From Medicago truncatula (lineage: Eukaryota; Streptophyta; Magnoliopsida; Fabales; Fabaceae), in the NCBI RefSeq assembly GCF_003473485.1, contig NC_053047.1, positions 36,380,972 to 36,444,971 of the forward strand: DNA of 64,000 bases, given 5' to 3'. The position numbers and the translations under genes are program-made. A model generated the notes under the pieces. That model had not been told where the DNA came from. It saw nothing but the letters and a program-made list of their open reading frames with translations, and ran no database searches. This document shows positions 38,890 through 50,818 of this stretch, in pieces; the stretch's first letter is position 1; each line of letters opens with the position of its first letter.

Positions 38890-39648
38890 TGTTATCTTCT
38901 CCAAACTGCACCTGTTGCTCTTCATCCATTGAGGATTTCTTCACTTTGAGAGCTTTGGCTCTGCTTGAATATGAGGTGCTATAATAATTTTGTCTTTGAA
39001 TTTGATGTCAAGGTTTGGCTTCATGAGATGACAAAGGGTACTTCCGCTATTTTGTTTATTACAGAAGTATGGTATGCTTAGTGTTGGAGAAACAATATTA
39101 TTTTTGAGGAACAACGTTGGCGTATTCAAGATGTGGTGTGAAAGACCTTTTTGTTACATGATGAATGCACTTCTTACGATTCCAATCTTGGTTTGGACCC
39201 ACACTCATCACGCCTCTTAGCTCATTTGATCCCCCCGGAAGGTACACTTAAACTCAATATTGATGGTAGCTTTCTAGAAGATTTTGGTTGTTTAGATGTT
39301 GGTGGTGTTGTTTGCAACCACGATGGAGATTGAATAGCTAGTTTTTCTCACTATGAATCTGGAGGTGATGCGTTATTAGCTGAGTTACGTGCTAACCAGA
39401 CAGGTCTTGATTTTTGTAATCAAAGAGACTACATCAACATTATTTATGAAAGTGATTGTTTGGCAGTTGACCTGCTTACTGATGGTCGTGATCATACCTT
39501 GCACATTTATGCTACTAACATCCTTCATATTAGAGATGCTTTACATGGAAATGGTAATAAAACATTAGTACATTTCTTAGGGAACAAAATATGTGTGCAG
39601 ATTTTATGGCTATGTAAGGATCACATGCAAGATAAGCTTGGAACTTAA
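38890..39648 (+). pseudogene. LINE-type zinc-binding/RNase H (RVT_3) fragment
   Basis: Reads FDVKVWLHEMTKGTSAILF..EVWYA.CWRNNIIFEEQRW, then LKLNIDGSFLEDFGCLDVGG, LLAELRANQTGLDFC, IIYESDCLAVDLL. The RNase H acidic residues (NIDGS, AEL, ESD) are visible, and the order fits the C-terminal part of plant non-LTR ORF2-like proteins. In-frame stops (after WYA, after QDVV, after NHDGD) and a missing RT make it a dead fragment. Confidence 0.7.
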
Positions 39649-40303
39649 TTTTGACTCCCCCTCTTTTTTCTTTTTCTTTTTGCCTCGTTATTTTGTAACA
39701 TTACCAACAAAACCTTAAAAAATGAGAAATTTAGGCTATACATTCTCTAATGGGAAACTCAAAATCAATTTTCACCACTGCATTAAAGCTTTAAGACAAT
39801 ATGCTTTTTTCTTTATATTTCTAAAAGTGATTTTTTTTTTAAACTTATTCAAAAATTGTAAAAGTTATTTCAAACTCATTTATATAAGTTAAAGAGATTT
39901 AACATCCACCAACAAATATTCATTGTTGGAGAATTTATATAATAATTTTTTTAAAAAATATATATCTTTTAAAAATGATTTTTATGAAAAGTTATTTGAA
40001 ATGGCTTCTTATTTTAGCAATTTTTAAAAATTTTGTTATAAAAAAAAAGTCATAACATAATGATAAAATATTAAAAATGACATTTAAAAAAAAGTTATTT
40101 GTATTGATTTTTCATTTGAAGCTTTCTTTAAAAAATTATAGCAAAAATATGTTGCACTATAAAAATCTACTTGACAAAAGGTAAAACAAAAGGGATCAAT
40201 AACCTTATTTTCAATTTAATTTGGTAAGTAAATATGTTATATATTGATCTATGATCTTGACCCCATTGATAAAAAAATGTTTGTCCATGCATCATTGGTA
40301 TCT
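39649..40303. other. Intergenic AT-rich DNA
   Basis: No gene or element recognised. Confidence 0.4.
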
Positions 40304-40311
40304 ATTAGAAT

Positions 40312-41414
40312 TAGGGATGTTCGCGGTGCGGTTTGGTTCGGTTTTAAGGTTAAAAGTCATCCAAACCATAAGGTAAAAAGGTGTGCGATTTGGTTTGGTT
40401 CGGTTGACTTTTAAAATAAAATCCGAACTAAACCAATGCGATTTGGATTAGATTGGTTGGTGCGGTTTTTTTAGACAATAAATTTTTTTGTTTCCAACAT
40501 TAAAATCAAATTAAAAAGTTAAAACACAACATATCTTCAATAATGTTTTAAATTTGGCTTAATTACTCATTTGGTCCCTTAACTTATTTTTTAGTTTCGT
40601 TTTGGTCCTTTAATTATTAAAAGTTTCGTTTTGGTCCCTTAACTTACTTTTTGGTTTCGTTTTGGTCCCCTAACTATTAAAAGTTTTGTTTTGGTCCCTT
40701 AACTTATTTTTTGGTTTCGTTTTGGTCCCTTAACTCTTCCTCTGTCAACCACTTTGGTCCTTTATGTTAGGATGAATGTATTAGAGTTAAGGACCAAAAC
40801 GAAATCAAAAAATAAGTTAAGGGACCAAAACGAAACCAAAAAATAAGTTAAGGGACCAAAACAAAACTTTTAATAGTTAAGGGACCAAAACAAAACCAAA
40901 AAATAAATTAAGGGACCAAAACGAAACTTTTAATAGTTAAGGGACCAAAACGAAACCAAAAAATAAGTTAAGGGACCAAAAGAATAATTAAGCCTTTAAA
41001 TTTCATCCAACTTTACGATTTTATTTTCATCGAACAAAAACGTGAACAAAAAGTAATCTTACTTTGTAAGAAATACAAAAGACTAATTATTTTATCATTC
41101 TTAAAGAGTTCAAGTAGCACATAAATACATTTTTGAAACAAAAAGCAAAGAAGAAACTTAACATGAGAAAAAAATGTCATTTTATTAAAGTTTTCATTGA
41201 GTTTTTATGAGTATTGGTCTAAATGATATATATTTAATTAATGTTTTTCCTATATTGCGGTTTGGCTGGTAAAATCAAAACCGCAAACCAAACCAAACCA
41301 TGCGGTTGAGTAAAAAAATGATCCAAATACATCCGAATCAAACGATTCTTTGCTGTTTCGATTTTAACGGTTTGCGGTTTTTCTATTGGATTGGTTTGGT
41401 TTTGATCCACCCTA
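40312..41414. mobile_element. hAT-like element (1,103 bp) hosting a MULE
   Basis: Left end tagggatgttcgcggtgcgg and right end ggttttgatccacccta are inverted only over a few terminal bases. Subterminal regions are rich in cggtttggttcgg on one side and ccaaaccaaaccatgcgg on the other. The 8-bp flanks are attagaat (40304-40311) and gttagaat (41415-41422), one mismatch. Confidence 0.65.
40556..40994. mobile_element. Foldback Mutator-like element (439 bp)
   Basis: Starts ggcttaattactcatttggt and ends accaaaagaataattaagcc. Almost the whole element is two inverted arms built of repeated tttcgttttggtcccttaac units. The 9-bp TSD tttaaattt is exact (40547-40555, 40995-41003). The transcript would fold into a long hairpin. 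Confidence 0.9.
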
Positions 41415-41422
41415 GTTAGAAT

Positions 41423-42093
41423 GTAATTGTCCACCTGAATTTGAATCGAATATTCTAAACTGAGAACATATTTAACAAAATTGCATTTGAACCTTGTTTT
41501 AAAATAATCTGGAATCACAAATCATAGCTTGAAATGAATAAATTACATTTTGCTTAGATGCAAAGCATGGTTTCTAAAACGGGTATGTGGCTGGGAAGAA
41601 AATAGTGCAGCAAAACACAATTTAAAAGTGTAAATTCAATTTACTACAAATGCAATTATCCTCTTAATTTTCAATCTATTCACTTCCTCTAAAATTCCAA
41701 ACAACAATAGAATAGAATTCCTTTGATCCACCATTTGTCTAATGGTAATATTGACTTTCCATGGCATACTTTCATACTTCAATATACATGGACGTCCTTC
41801 ATACAATAGTACTCCAAAATAAATCACTTTGACTAGTCACTGCAATAACCTGGTTAAAAAAGAAGCAAACATTCAGCAGTTATACAAACCAACTTAATCA
41901 AATAATCAATTTGAGAACAATTTGGATTACCTAGCGCTAACAACACTACAAGGGTATGTTTGGTGACCAAGATAATAGAGTCGGTCGGGATATAGAATAA
42001 ACTATCATATTCTCTCTTAACCTATGGTCACGCCACCAACCTTTCCATTGTGGAGTCATGATCATTTATCCAAACTTACAATCTACCACCCTA
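41423..42093. other. Intergenic AT-rich DNA
   Basis: No gene or element recognised. Confidence 0.35.
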
Positions 42094-42253
42094 TATGAAG
42101 CACTGACTCGGACACGGCACAAACACCGATAATAATAATAATTTGAGAAAATTACATAATTCAATGTAATCATGTGTTGGTGTTGTGTCAAGGTCGGGCA
42201 CAATACATATCCCCCATCGAGACACGCCTAGCCCGAGGAGTATCTACTTCATA
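42094..42253. mobile_element. MITE-like element with TATGAAG ends
   Basis: Starts tatgaagcactgactcgg and ends gagtatctacttcata, imperfectly inverted. It shares interior attcagtgtaatta-like sequence and cgagacacgcctagcccg with the degenerate copy near 13100-13257. Confidence 0.55.
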
Positions 42254-42332
42254 GATCACACTCTTATCCATCTCTCTTATCTTATCCATTCTTATCTTAT
42301 CATGTCTAGCAAACAAGTCATAAAAGAAAAAA

Positions 42333-42750
42333 GGTCAAATGCATCTAAAAGTCCTTTAAGTTTTTCGTTTTTCCTAAAGTGGTCCTTTAAGTTTCAAAAG
42401 TCCCAAAAAAGTCCTTTAAGTTTCAAAAGTCCCAAACAAGTCCTTTTAGTTTTTGAATCGTTTCAAACAAGTCCTTTTAAAGGATGATGGTGATGATTCA
42501 GATGATAGCAACAAAGAGCATTACCCACCATTCGCCATGCCTAAAAAAATGACTAATTTTAAGTGGGTGTTAGGAGCCAGATTTGGTACCAAAGATGAGT
42601 TCAAGGAAGCAATTACCAACTATGCTATCTACAATAGGACTTGTTTGAAACGATTCAAAAACTAAAAGGACTTGTTTGGGACTTTTGAAACTTAAAGGAC
42701 CACTTTGGGAAAAACGAAAAACTTAAAAGGACCTTTAGATGCATTTGACC
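42333..42750. mobile_element. Mutator-like element (418 bp) with transposase remnant
   Basis: Arms ggtcaaatgcatctaaaagt and acctttagatgcatttgacc are inverted and contain aagtcctttaagtttttcg motifs. The 9-bp flanks are aagaaaaaa (42324-42332) and aataaaaaa (42751-42759), one mismatch. Confidence 0.85.
42482..42665 (+). pseudogene. MuDR-type transposase N-terminal fragment
   Basis: Between the MULE arms the + strand reads DDGDDSDDSNKEHYPPFAMP then NFKWVLGARFGTKDEFKEAI and TNYAIYNR. This resembles the N-terminal DNA-binding-type segment of plant MuDR transposases (f.lGm.F.tkeEFkeAItnYa). The DDE catalytic region is absent. The reading ends in the right arm, so the element is an internally deleted derivative of a coding MULE. 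Confidence 0.7.
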
Positions 42751-42759
42751 AATAAAAAA

Positions 42760-45362
42760 TATATAAACTTGTCCATATATTTATGAGGGTAAAACTTAGG
42801 TACAGTGTCATATATAAATTTTTTATTGTTCGTCTGACAGAAATACAGTGTCGTACTTTACCCAAGTTTTGTCCCACTTACATATGACAGACAATGTCAA
42901 CTAAGGGTAATAACTCTACACATTCACCTCTGAAGGACATTAGAAGAACCAAATTCACGAGAAAGAGATGTAAGAAAGGAAAATGGTGACAAGAAGTCTG
43001 ACAGAACCTCCTCAGAACTACCTTCTTCAACATATAACAAGAAAGACTAATTTTGAAATTCAGAAATTGGAACGATAGAAAAGTTTTGTGGTATCTGATT
43101 AGTTCATCATTGGAGTTTTAGTCCAGACTCAATACCAACAACAGACATGACATTCTACACTCTACAATCTAAACAAAGTGGAAACTCATCCAAAACATTA
43201 AGTGCACATTTGCTTTAGCGGTGCAATGTTGTGTTCTCGCAAGCTATCTCTTGTAGCTTCGAGTTCACCACATGTTTAGCATGTTATCACGGCAAAAACA
43301 AATATGTACTAAAGCTAAGAGCCAAAAGCTAAACATTATCCCTACCCCATGAAATGAAACTCATCTTGTTTGGATGAAGCCACACATATTCCTACTGAAA
43401 AATCTAAAAGGCAATCCAATACGAGAAGCTCTTGTCATTTACCAGTACTAGTATGCTTAAAACCAATAACATCATCATCAATATCTTCACATCTAAATTT
43501 AAGAATCGTAACGAAACAACAGTCGAAACTCAAATTATCAAAAAACTCATCACTAAGTCACCAAAAAACTGCAATAGAAAATAGAGATATGTACTATGTA
43601 TTCATATCCAATAACTGAACAAACTCAAAATGTCAAGGAACTCATCAATTAGTGAACAAAATCATATAAATTAAAAAGAGTGAACCTTTCAATTTGATCT
43701 TGAAATTATCATTCTATCCTGTTTGACCCTTCAAGTATATATAAATAAAAATGTAATAAACAGTAGTAGGCAGACAGTCCAAAAATTATTCTCAATCTCT
43801 CAAGTTAGACTCTAATCTATGACTCCCTCCTCTCCTATTTTGAAAGTAAAGAACATACTTATCATAGTTCTCACTTCTCAATTTACCAATACTACAATGC
43901 TTAAAAGCAATAACATCGTCATCATCATCATCATCAATGTATTCACATGTAAATGCAAGAATCTTAACTAATTAACAGTCAGAAATCGAAGTATCAAGGA
44001 GCTCATCGATAAGTCACCTAAAAAACTACAATGAAAAATGAGTGAACACTCAGTTTAGTACCTAAAATTATAGAACTGTATCAACTTGGTCCCTTCCATT
44101 AACAATAAAGCAACCTGTTAATCAGATTTGTACTTCTGTTGGCAATTGCAGGGATTATGATGACATTAAGTTGGTTATGTCAATAATGCATCTGTTAACA
44201 GATTCAGCCACAAACCTGATTAACATTTCCCTTTAAAATATTAGGAATCATTTTGAAATACAATAATGTGGATGGCTAAGTTCATAAGGTTCTACAATTT
44301 GATGAGCTAGATTGGGTAGTTTTAATACATATCTGAAATGTATGCAAACAATAGCCACAAACAATAAGTAAGTCTGTTTAGATTGACTTAGGGTCTGTTT
44401 GATAAGACATGCTTTTGAGCTTATAGCTTATGTCTTATAAACTCCTTTGACTAAAAAGGCCCGCTTGGTAGCCGCCACTTCCTCACAAGCTTAAAGCTTA
44501 ATTTTACTAGCTTGTAATGGTTTTTGATATGCTAATTCAAGTAGCTTATAAGGCTTGTTTCGGTTAGCTTATTTTAGAGCTTATACAAAAAAATAAACTT
44601 TTATGTATTATTTATAAGTTTGTTAAGGTATTTTATGAAAAAACAGTTTATGATGATACAATTCTCGTTTGTGAGAGCTTATAAATTAAAATAAAACTTA
44701 TTTATTTACATAAGCTATTTTTCATAAGCTCAAAATAAGTTCAATCCAAACGGGACCATAGTTTATCATTATTTATCTCAATTTTACCAGACAAGACCTT
44801 ATTTGAACTAATCTAATAGCATAAACACTTCTGAGTCTGTTTATGAGAGCTTAGGGATACAACTTATGACATGTCCATAAATTACTTTCCCTTGCAATCT
44901 TATTTGAAATAAAATTAAATATTAATTAAATATATATTTTTATGTCATTTCATATTTATAAGCTAGGTGAACCGCTTATTTTACCAAACACTGCAAATTC
45001 AATCAGCTAGCTTATCCTATATAAGCTAGCTTATCAACTATCCACTATAAGCTAACTTATCAGCTATTCACTATTTTTTTACCTAACAAGACCTTATTTG
45101 AACTAATCTACTAGCATAAGCACTTGTGAGACTCTTTAGAAGAGCTTACGGATACAACTTATATCATTTCCATAATCTCTCCATGAAAATATATCCAAAC
45201 AGCTTATAGATTACATGAACATAGTCTAACTCTATTTCATATCTTCTATCATAGAAATAGGTTATACATAACCACTTATACAATAAAGACACTTAATTCA
45301 AAAGGTTAATTGAATAACAACATAAAAATCAAAACTTCAAACGCTCTACAAAACTCACCGTA
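42760..45362. other. Intergenic region with diverged repeats
   Basis: No coding homology. From about 44390 to 45190 the sequence is rich in agcttat/ataagct words, with two similar blocks (ccttatttgaactaatctay.agcataa at about 44796 and 45091). A gggtctgtttgat at 44391 and ccaaacgggacc near 44745 look like Harbinger-type ends, but no clean TSD was found. Confidence 0.4.
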
Positions 45363-45680
45363 TCATTTCACTTCAGGGGTAATTTCCTTCGGAGTCTTCG
45401 CAATAATGGAAAGAGCATGAAGCCCAGATTTCAACTCATCATCAAGAACTTCATAAACCATACGATGTCGTTTAACAAGATTAACGCCTTCGAATTTCTC
45501 CGAAACGATTTTCAAATTGAAATGGGTTTCTTGCTCAGATGATTCTTTCATTGCTGCGTGACCAGCGTGTTGATAGGACACGTCGTCGAGTTCTATGACG
45601 GTGGCGGAGAGGGATGATTGGAGTTTTGTTTGGATTCTGGTGGCGCGTGAGAGGAGTGTGGTGGTGCCGCGGAAACTCAT
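45363..45680 (-). CDS. BolA-like protein
   Basis: Single exon, 105 residues. It matches the BolA fold family: IQTKLQSSLSATVIELDDVS, YQHAGHAAMKESSEQETHFN, LKIVSEKFEGVNLVKRHRMV, YEVLDDELKSGLHALSIIAK. The conserved His of the VKRHR segment and the C-terminal HALSI motif are present. BolA proteins bind monothiol glutaredoxins and take part in iron-sulfur cluster handling. The N-terminus MSFRGTTTLLSRATRIQ is short and Arg/Thr-rich with few acids, compatible with a weak organelle-targeting peptide, but location is uncertain. Plant BolA homologs differ by compartment and I cannot assign the subtype. Intact and single-copy in this window. Confidence 0.9.
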   Translation of the reverse strand: MSFRGTTTLLSRATRIQTKLQSSLSATVIELDDVSYQHAGHAAMKESSEQETHFNLKIVSEKFEGVNLVKRHRMVYEVLDDELKSGLHALSIIAKTPKEITPEVK

Positions 45681-45843
45681 TTTTTTTGGGCTTTTGGATT
45701 CTGGAAGGAATTGAGATTGATACGATGAAGTTAGAGGTTAATTAATGTGTTTTGCTTTTTTGGAATAATTTTGTTCAATCCAATTTTATTTTAAATAGTC
45801 TCAAAGATTAGAAATTCATTTTTTTTGTTAAGACGAATAAATG

Positions 45844-45874
<31 letters not shown>

Positions 45875-45888
45875 AAATTGAATGTTTA

Positions 45889-46402
45889 GGGCTTGTTTGA
45901 TTCACTTCTCAAAAACAGTTTTTTAGTTTTTAAAAATTAAAAACTACAAAATTTGTTTGTAAACTATTTTTTAAATTGTAATTTTGAAAATTAGTTTGAG
46001 TTTTTTAGTTTTAAAAACTAAAAAAGCAGAACTGTCAAAAGTAGTTTTGGTTTTCAATTTTAGTTTTCCTTTTAGAGTTCAAGAAAGGCGGACCTTTGAC
46101 ATATTTTCATTAATGTCATTTGCATAATTATAATAACATTTTGTTATTTTTAATTTGTGCTTGATTTTACACTAGTTAACTTAAAGCCTTCAGGGAAAAA
46201 AAGAGCAAAACAGGTTTTTTTTTTCTTTTCAAAAAATGTGTTACCAAACAAGTTTTTCACTTTTTCATCTTTAAAACAGTTTTTAAAAGTGTAATCCCCA
46301 AACAGATTTTTTTTCTTAATTTACTTCTTAAAACAGTTTTAAAGAACAAGTTTGTAAAATAATTTTCAAAAACTAAAAAGCAAAACACAATCAAACATGC
46401 CC
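45889..46402. mobile_element. Harbinger-like MITE (514 bp)
   Basis: Starts gggcttgtttgattcac and ends acaatcaaacatgccc, inverted with few mismatches. TTA duplicated on both sides (45886-45888, 46403-46405). Interior holds repeated aaaactaaaaa and cagtttt words; no coding sequence. Confidence 0.8.
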
Positions 46403-46405
46403 TTA

Positions 46406-47244
46406 GTCTTTGTATCCGAGTTTGGAAGGAAATGCTTGAAGAAAAAAAAAAATTGAGCAAGTGGAATGGGAGGGCTTTTGAGTGGTTTGCAAAATAATAA
46501 GTACTGGACATAACAGTACAAGATAGGACAACACAACATAAGACAGAACAGCACAAGATAAATTTTATGGTATTGAATAATTTTCTGTATTATATGATTT
46601 TTGGGTGACGAAATGTTATTTTGTATTTTAGACAACTTGTACGTGAGACAAAAAGTTGTGCTGTGGTTTGGCGAGGGACAAAAATTGTAGTTTTTGTCAT
46701 GTCCCTTGCTTCCAATTTGTCCTGTTCCTGAAACTGTTTTACAAATCAAACATTGGACAGCTTTAATTATTCTGTTCTGTCCTTCATTTTTTATCAAATC
46801 AAACGCACCCTTAGGGTTAACTTTTTTCTTCATTTGAGGAACTAAAAAATTGTATTGAATGAGGATTTTTGAGGGTTTATATGAATTTTTCAAATTTAAT
46901 CTATATGGTTATAATATTATTAAAATAAAAAATATAGTAATCATATATATTAATTTATCATTCTCTAAAAAACTATTCTTTTAATTTCTTTTAAAAGATT
47001 TATCCATTTTTCCTTAAACGTCTCTCTGAGTTACGTTCATATTCATTGAGATATTTAATGTTCCCCTTTTCCATTGAACTTTCTTAAAATAAGCTTATGT
47101 GACCATTTTTATGTTAGGTTGGACAATTCACTTCAACCAATTTCGTTTTTCATAAATATGATTTTATTAATAAAATTTCAAAATAAAAATTGTTCATGAC
47201 AATTAAGTTCGATCTTTAGTGAAACAATTATCGGTGTAACTTAA
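46406..47244. other. Intergenic, possible second Harbinger-like remnant
   Basis: A right-end-like aatcaaacgcacccttaggg occurs near 46797-46816, but its left partner was not found. Otherwise AT-rich without genes. Confidence 0.35.
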
Positions 47245-47256
47245 TTGTCAAATGAA

Positions 47257-48813
47257 TTTTTTTTTTTAACAAGCAAAAATGGAATAAATATAAAAAACTC
47301 AACATTATACAATTACGGAGACAGCAGTGAGACAAACATAACAAACTAACTAATGACCAAACAAATAAAAGGGTTTGACCACCACATATGAAAATTATTA
47401 TGAATAGAAATATTAGTAGCCTTCATCCACCAAAAAGACTCTATTTTGATTTTCTCTACCAATTGGTGAACATTATGGTCCCTATTTTTGAAGACCCTGT
47501 TGTTTCTTTCATTCCACATAACCCACATAGAGCACAACCAGGTAAGTTGCATGAAAGAGCAAATAGTACGATATGCACCTGCGGAATACACAAACAGATA
47601 AAAATGATCTGACAAGCATAAAGGCTCGGCAATAGCTATCCCTAGCCAAGACCAAATCTGCCCCCACAAGGCAACATAAAAAGGACAAGAGCGAAATAGA
47701 TGTTGCGCGCTCTCAAGGTCACCGCAACCAATCCCACAATGCTGATTATCAAGAGGAATAACACCGCGCACACACAAGTTATCCTTCGTCGGTAGTCTAT
47801 TACGTAAGAGTCTCCACACAAAAATAAAGACCTTCAAGGGGAACCTGTTTGTGCCAAATTAAATCGGATAGAACTTCCGATGTCTGGACCGGTTGACCGG
47901 TGAGCAATTGGTAAACACCGCTAACTGAGTAACCGTTCGACGGATCAAGTCTCCACACCCACCGATCTGTAGAATTATGCTGCAAGGTAATGTTAGACAG
48001 TAAAATCCTACACTCCCCTACCAACTCCTCCTCCTAGACCCACAACCGCCTACGCCATTGCCACGCCTCCCCCCTTCGTCCCAGCCTAAAGCACACATAT
48101 CTGCCACCGAAATAGATTTATTGACAGCTAAGTCGAACAAACACCCTAACCGGACACACAATGGCACACCACCCACCCACGAATCGAACCAAAACGTCGT
48201 GTCAACCCCATCACTAACCTTACGCTCAACATTGTCCCTAAACCACCCTTCACCTACTTCACCTAACCCGTCATGAATACTCGCCACCTCCTTCCACCAC
48301 GAAGAAACACTCCGGCCCCCAACCGCCAACCTCCCATCCTCCTCACCATAACGTGCTACCAACACCCTATACCACATACTATCTTTATCGACTAATAACC
48401 TCCAACACCATTTTTCTAACAGAGAAACATTAAACTCCCTCATCCTCCTCACCCCCAAACCACCATTAATTTTACTAGCACAAATATTGTTCCAACCAAC
48501 CCATGAAATTTTCCTACGATCCTCACATCTACCCCAAAAAATTTTTATAAATAAAGATTAAAGGGTAGAGATTATACCTGATGGACCTCTGAAAAGGAAA
48601 GGGCATAGACAGGAAGAGAGGACAGGACATCCTTAAGGAGAACCAGATGACCACCAAAAGATAGAAATTTACTACGCCACCTTGATAGTCTCTTTTTAAC
48701 TCTATCCACCACCGACTCCCAAAACAACAATTGCCTTGGATCACCACCAATGAAGGACCCAAATACAAAAAGGAGACCAAGAATCTGAAACATTAACCCC
48801 CACCAACAAACTT
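47257..48813 (-). mobile_element. 5'-truncated LINE (L1-type) with reverse-transcriptase C-terminus
   Basis: The minus strand reads, with frame breaks, FGGHLVLLKDVLSSLPVYAL (end of RT), then MREFNVSLLEKWCWRLLVDK..MWYRVLVARYG, and KVFIFVWRLLRNRLPTKDNL..RGV...C..GC...ESAQHLF, the plant zf-RVT signature. The 3' end is a poly-A tail seen as 12 T at 47257-47268. A 12-bp TSD ttgtcaratgaa flanks it (47245-47256, 48814-48825, one mismatch), so the 5' truncation is at 48813. Several frameshifts; inactive. Confidence 0.85.
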
Positions 48814-49019
48814 TTGTCAGATGAAATTGAAAAATTGAACTTACTATTTATTTTCTTAGGCATTCATACAATTAATTTACTTTTTTTCTTCTTTGTAAAT
48901 ATATTTAAATAATTCAACATTTTAACTTCAAATTTTTTCAATCTTATCTAAGATAATCAATGCTAGAAAGTAGGTTAAGTATATTAAACATCTTAGCTAC
49001 TATAATTCCTCTAAAAAAA

Positions 49020-49786
49020 GTTAATATGTCTTTATCCTGTAATTTGGACGAGTTCTGGTTTACCCCTGAAAAAAAAAGTTTAGATTCCAACCATGTAAAA
49101 TAAGATTCTTTGATTTTAGTCCCTGACCCATGCGACTGTGCTGAATTGCTGACGTGGCCAGCTGAGTGGCATGTTGATTGTGCATATTTGATTATGTGGC
49201 GTGCTGACAGTATAATTATTTTTTATTTTTTTTAAAGGGTACACGTGGCATTTGTATTTTAAAAAAAATTAAAAAAATAGATTTTGGAAAAATTAATAAA
49301 AAAAGATTAAAATATTTTAAAAAATTAAAACAATTATGAAAAATTAATAAAATTTGGTAAATTGAAAAATAATGAAAAAGTATAGAAAATTTAATAAAAA
49401 AAATCTGGTAAAATGTAGAAAATTTAAGAAAAAAAATCCCGAAAATAAAAAAAAATCTGGAAAAAATTTAAAAAAAAAAAATTCTGGAAAAATTTATATA
49501 TATCAAAATTTTCGAAAAATTATAAAAAAAAATTGAAAATATAATATTATATAATTATTTTGACTTTGAAAATTTATTTCTAGAATTTTGTTTTATTCGA
49601 TTAATATAATTACACAGTGGCGTGCCACGTCAGCGTCTGGATGAGTCAGGGGTGTTTTGTGGAGAATCTTAATATTATAGGGTTGAAATCTAAATTATTT
49701 TTTTTACAGAGGTAAACCGGAACTCGTCCAAATTACAGGAGGTAAACCGAAACTCGCCCAAATTACAGGGATAAAGACATATTAAC
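49020..49786. mobile_element. Mutator-like element (767 bp)
   Basis: Ends gttaatatgtctttatcctg and agggataaagacatattaac are inverted. The arms run about 170 bp and include gctgacgtgg/gccacgtcagc. The right arm carries a small duplication of tccaaattacaggaggtaaa-type sequence. The 9-bp flanks are ctaaaaaaa (49011-49019) and cgaaaaaaa (49787-49795), one mismatch. Non-coding core of A-rich repeats. Confidence 0.8.
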
Positions 49787-49795
49787 CGAAAAAAA

Positions 49796-50716
49796 ATATC
49801 AGCTACTATAATTGTCTCTTTTAAAAAAAAATTCCAAGACCTCAGATTTATACACGGTTCTGTTAGTAAAAGAATTGAATTTTGTAACGGCTTTGTTTTT
49901 TTTTGTTTTTGTCTTAGACCTCAAAAATGATCTTATCCTTGTACACTAAAATCTTCAACACATTCAATTACCTTGCCAAACTTAGAAGTAAAATTTACCG
50001 TGGAATATAATCATATATCCTCTATATCCAGTCTTTGGCCCTTGCTTTGTTCTTTTCCTATTAGTGGATATCATCATACTATTATATTATATTATTACTT
50101 TAACATTCCGTAGAATATCAAAGATCAAAACTCAAGAAAGACTAAGAAAGTGGTCACAAAATTAAATTATGGAAGCTAACCGTAAACGGCGGTTTACTTT
50201 CAAAACATGCTTGAACAAAAAATAAACCCTAAATTAAAAGGAAAATGTTTGTTAAACACTTCAATATTTGTATGCCTTAAAAAAAATAAAATGTGTTTAC
50301 CTTAAAAGAGATATGGAGATGAGAGAGACGGATGAAATAAATGAGATATTTTGATGATGTGATGAAAAAATGAGATAGAAAAAAAATGAGGTTGTTGAAT
50401 AAAAATATGAAAATTTGAAGTGTCTAAATATCATTGTTGAAATAGAAAAATATGTTATTTGATCGTTAAATATTTTTCAAACACTCATTCAACATCTCAT
50501 TTTATTTTTATCTTTTGTTATTGGTGTTACATGAACAACCTATAATTTTTTTCACATCATTTTTTATCTCTCAAGGTATATAAACTTGTATTTCCCTTAA
50601 AAATATAGTTAATTATTTTATAAAATGATGGCCAAAACGGCAAGCTAGCATGTACCTAGTTTTAAATTATCAGCTTTCTAATCGTCCTTTTTCGTTGTTC
50701 ATACTCTATCCATTAC
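49796..50716. other. Upstream region of the GH18 gene
   Basis: No gene seen. The part nearest 50716 should carry the promoter of the GH18 gene. Confidence 0.35.
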
Positions 50717-50726
50717 TATATATAAG
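50717..50726 (+). promoter_or_regulatory. Probable TATA box of the GH18 gene
   Basis: tatatataag lies about 95 bp upstream of the start codon, the spacing expected for a plant TATA box with a short leader. No other core element was identified. Confidence 0.5.
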
Positions 50727-50818
50727 CCTATGAAATTCAAAGTAATGCATATACATACTCATTCACAATTCATATAGCACCATAATAACAACCTCTTAAT
50801 TTTCTTAGTTGCACAACA

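Noticed and set aside
44391-44760. Harbinger-like element with gggtctgtttgat and ccaaacgggacc ends
   Set aside because: Ends do not pair cleanly and no TSD matches; recorded only as diverged repeats.
46257-46893. Minus-strand frames of 99 and 175 codons
   Set aside because: No recognisable domain. They overlap the right end of a Harbinger-like element and low-complexity A/T tracts.
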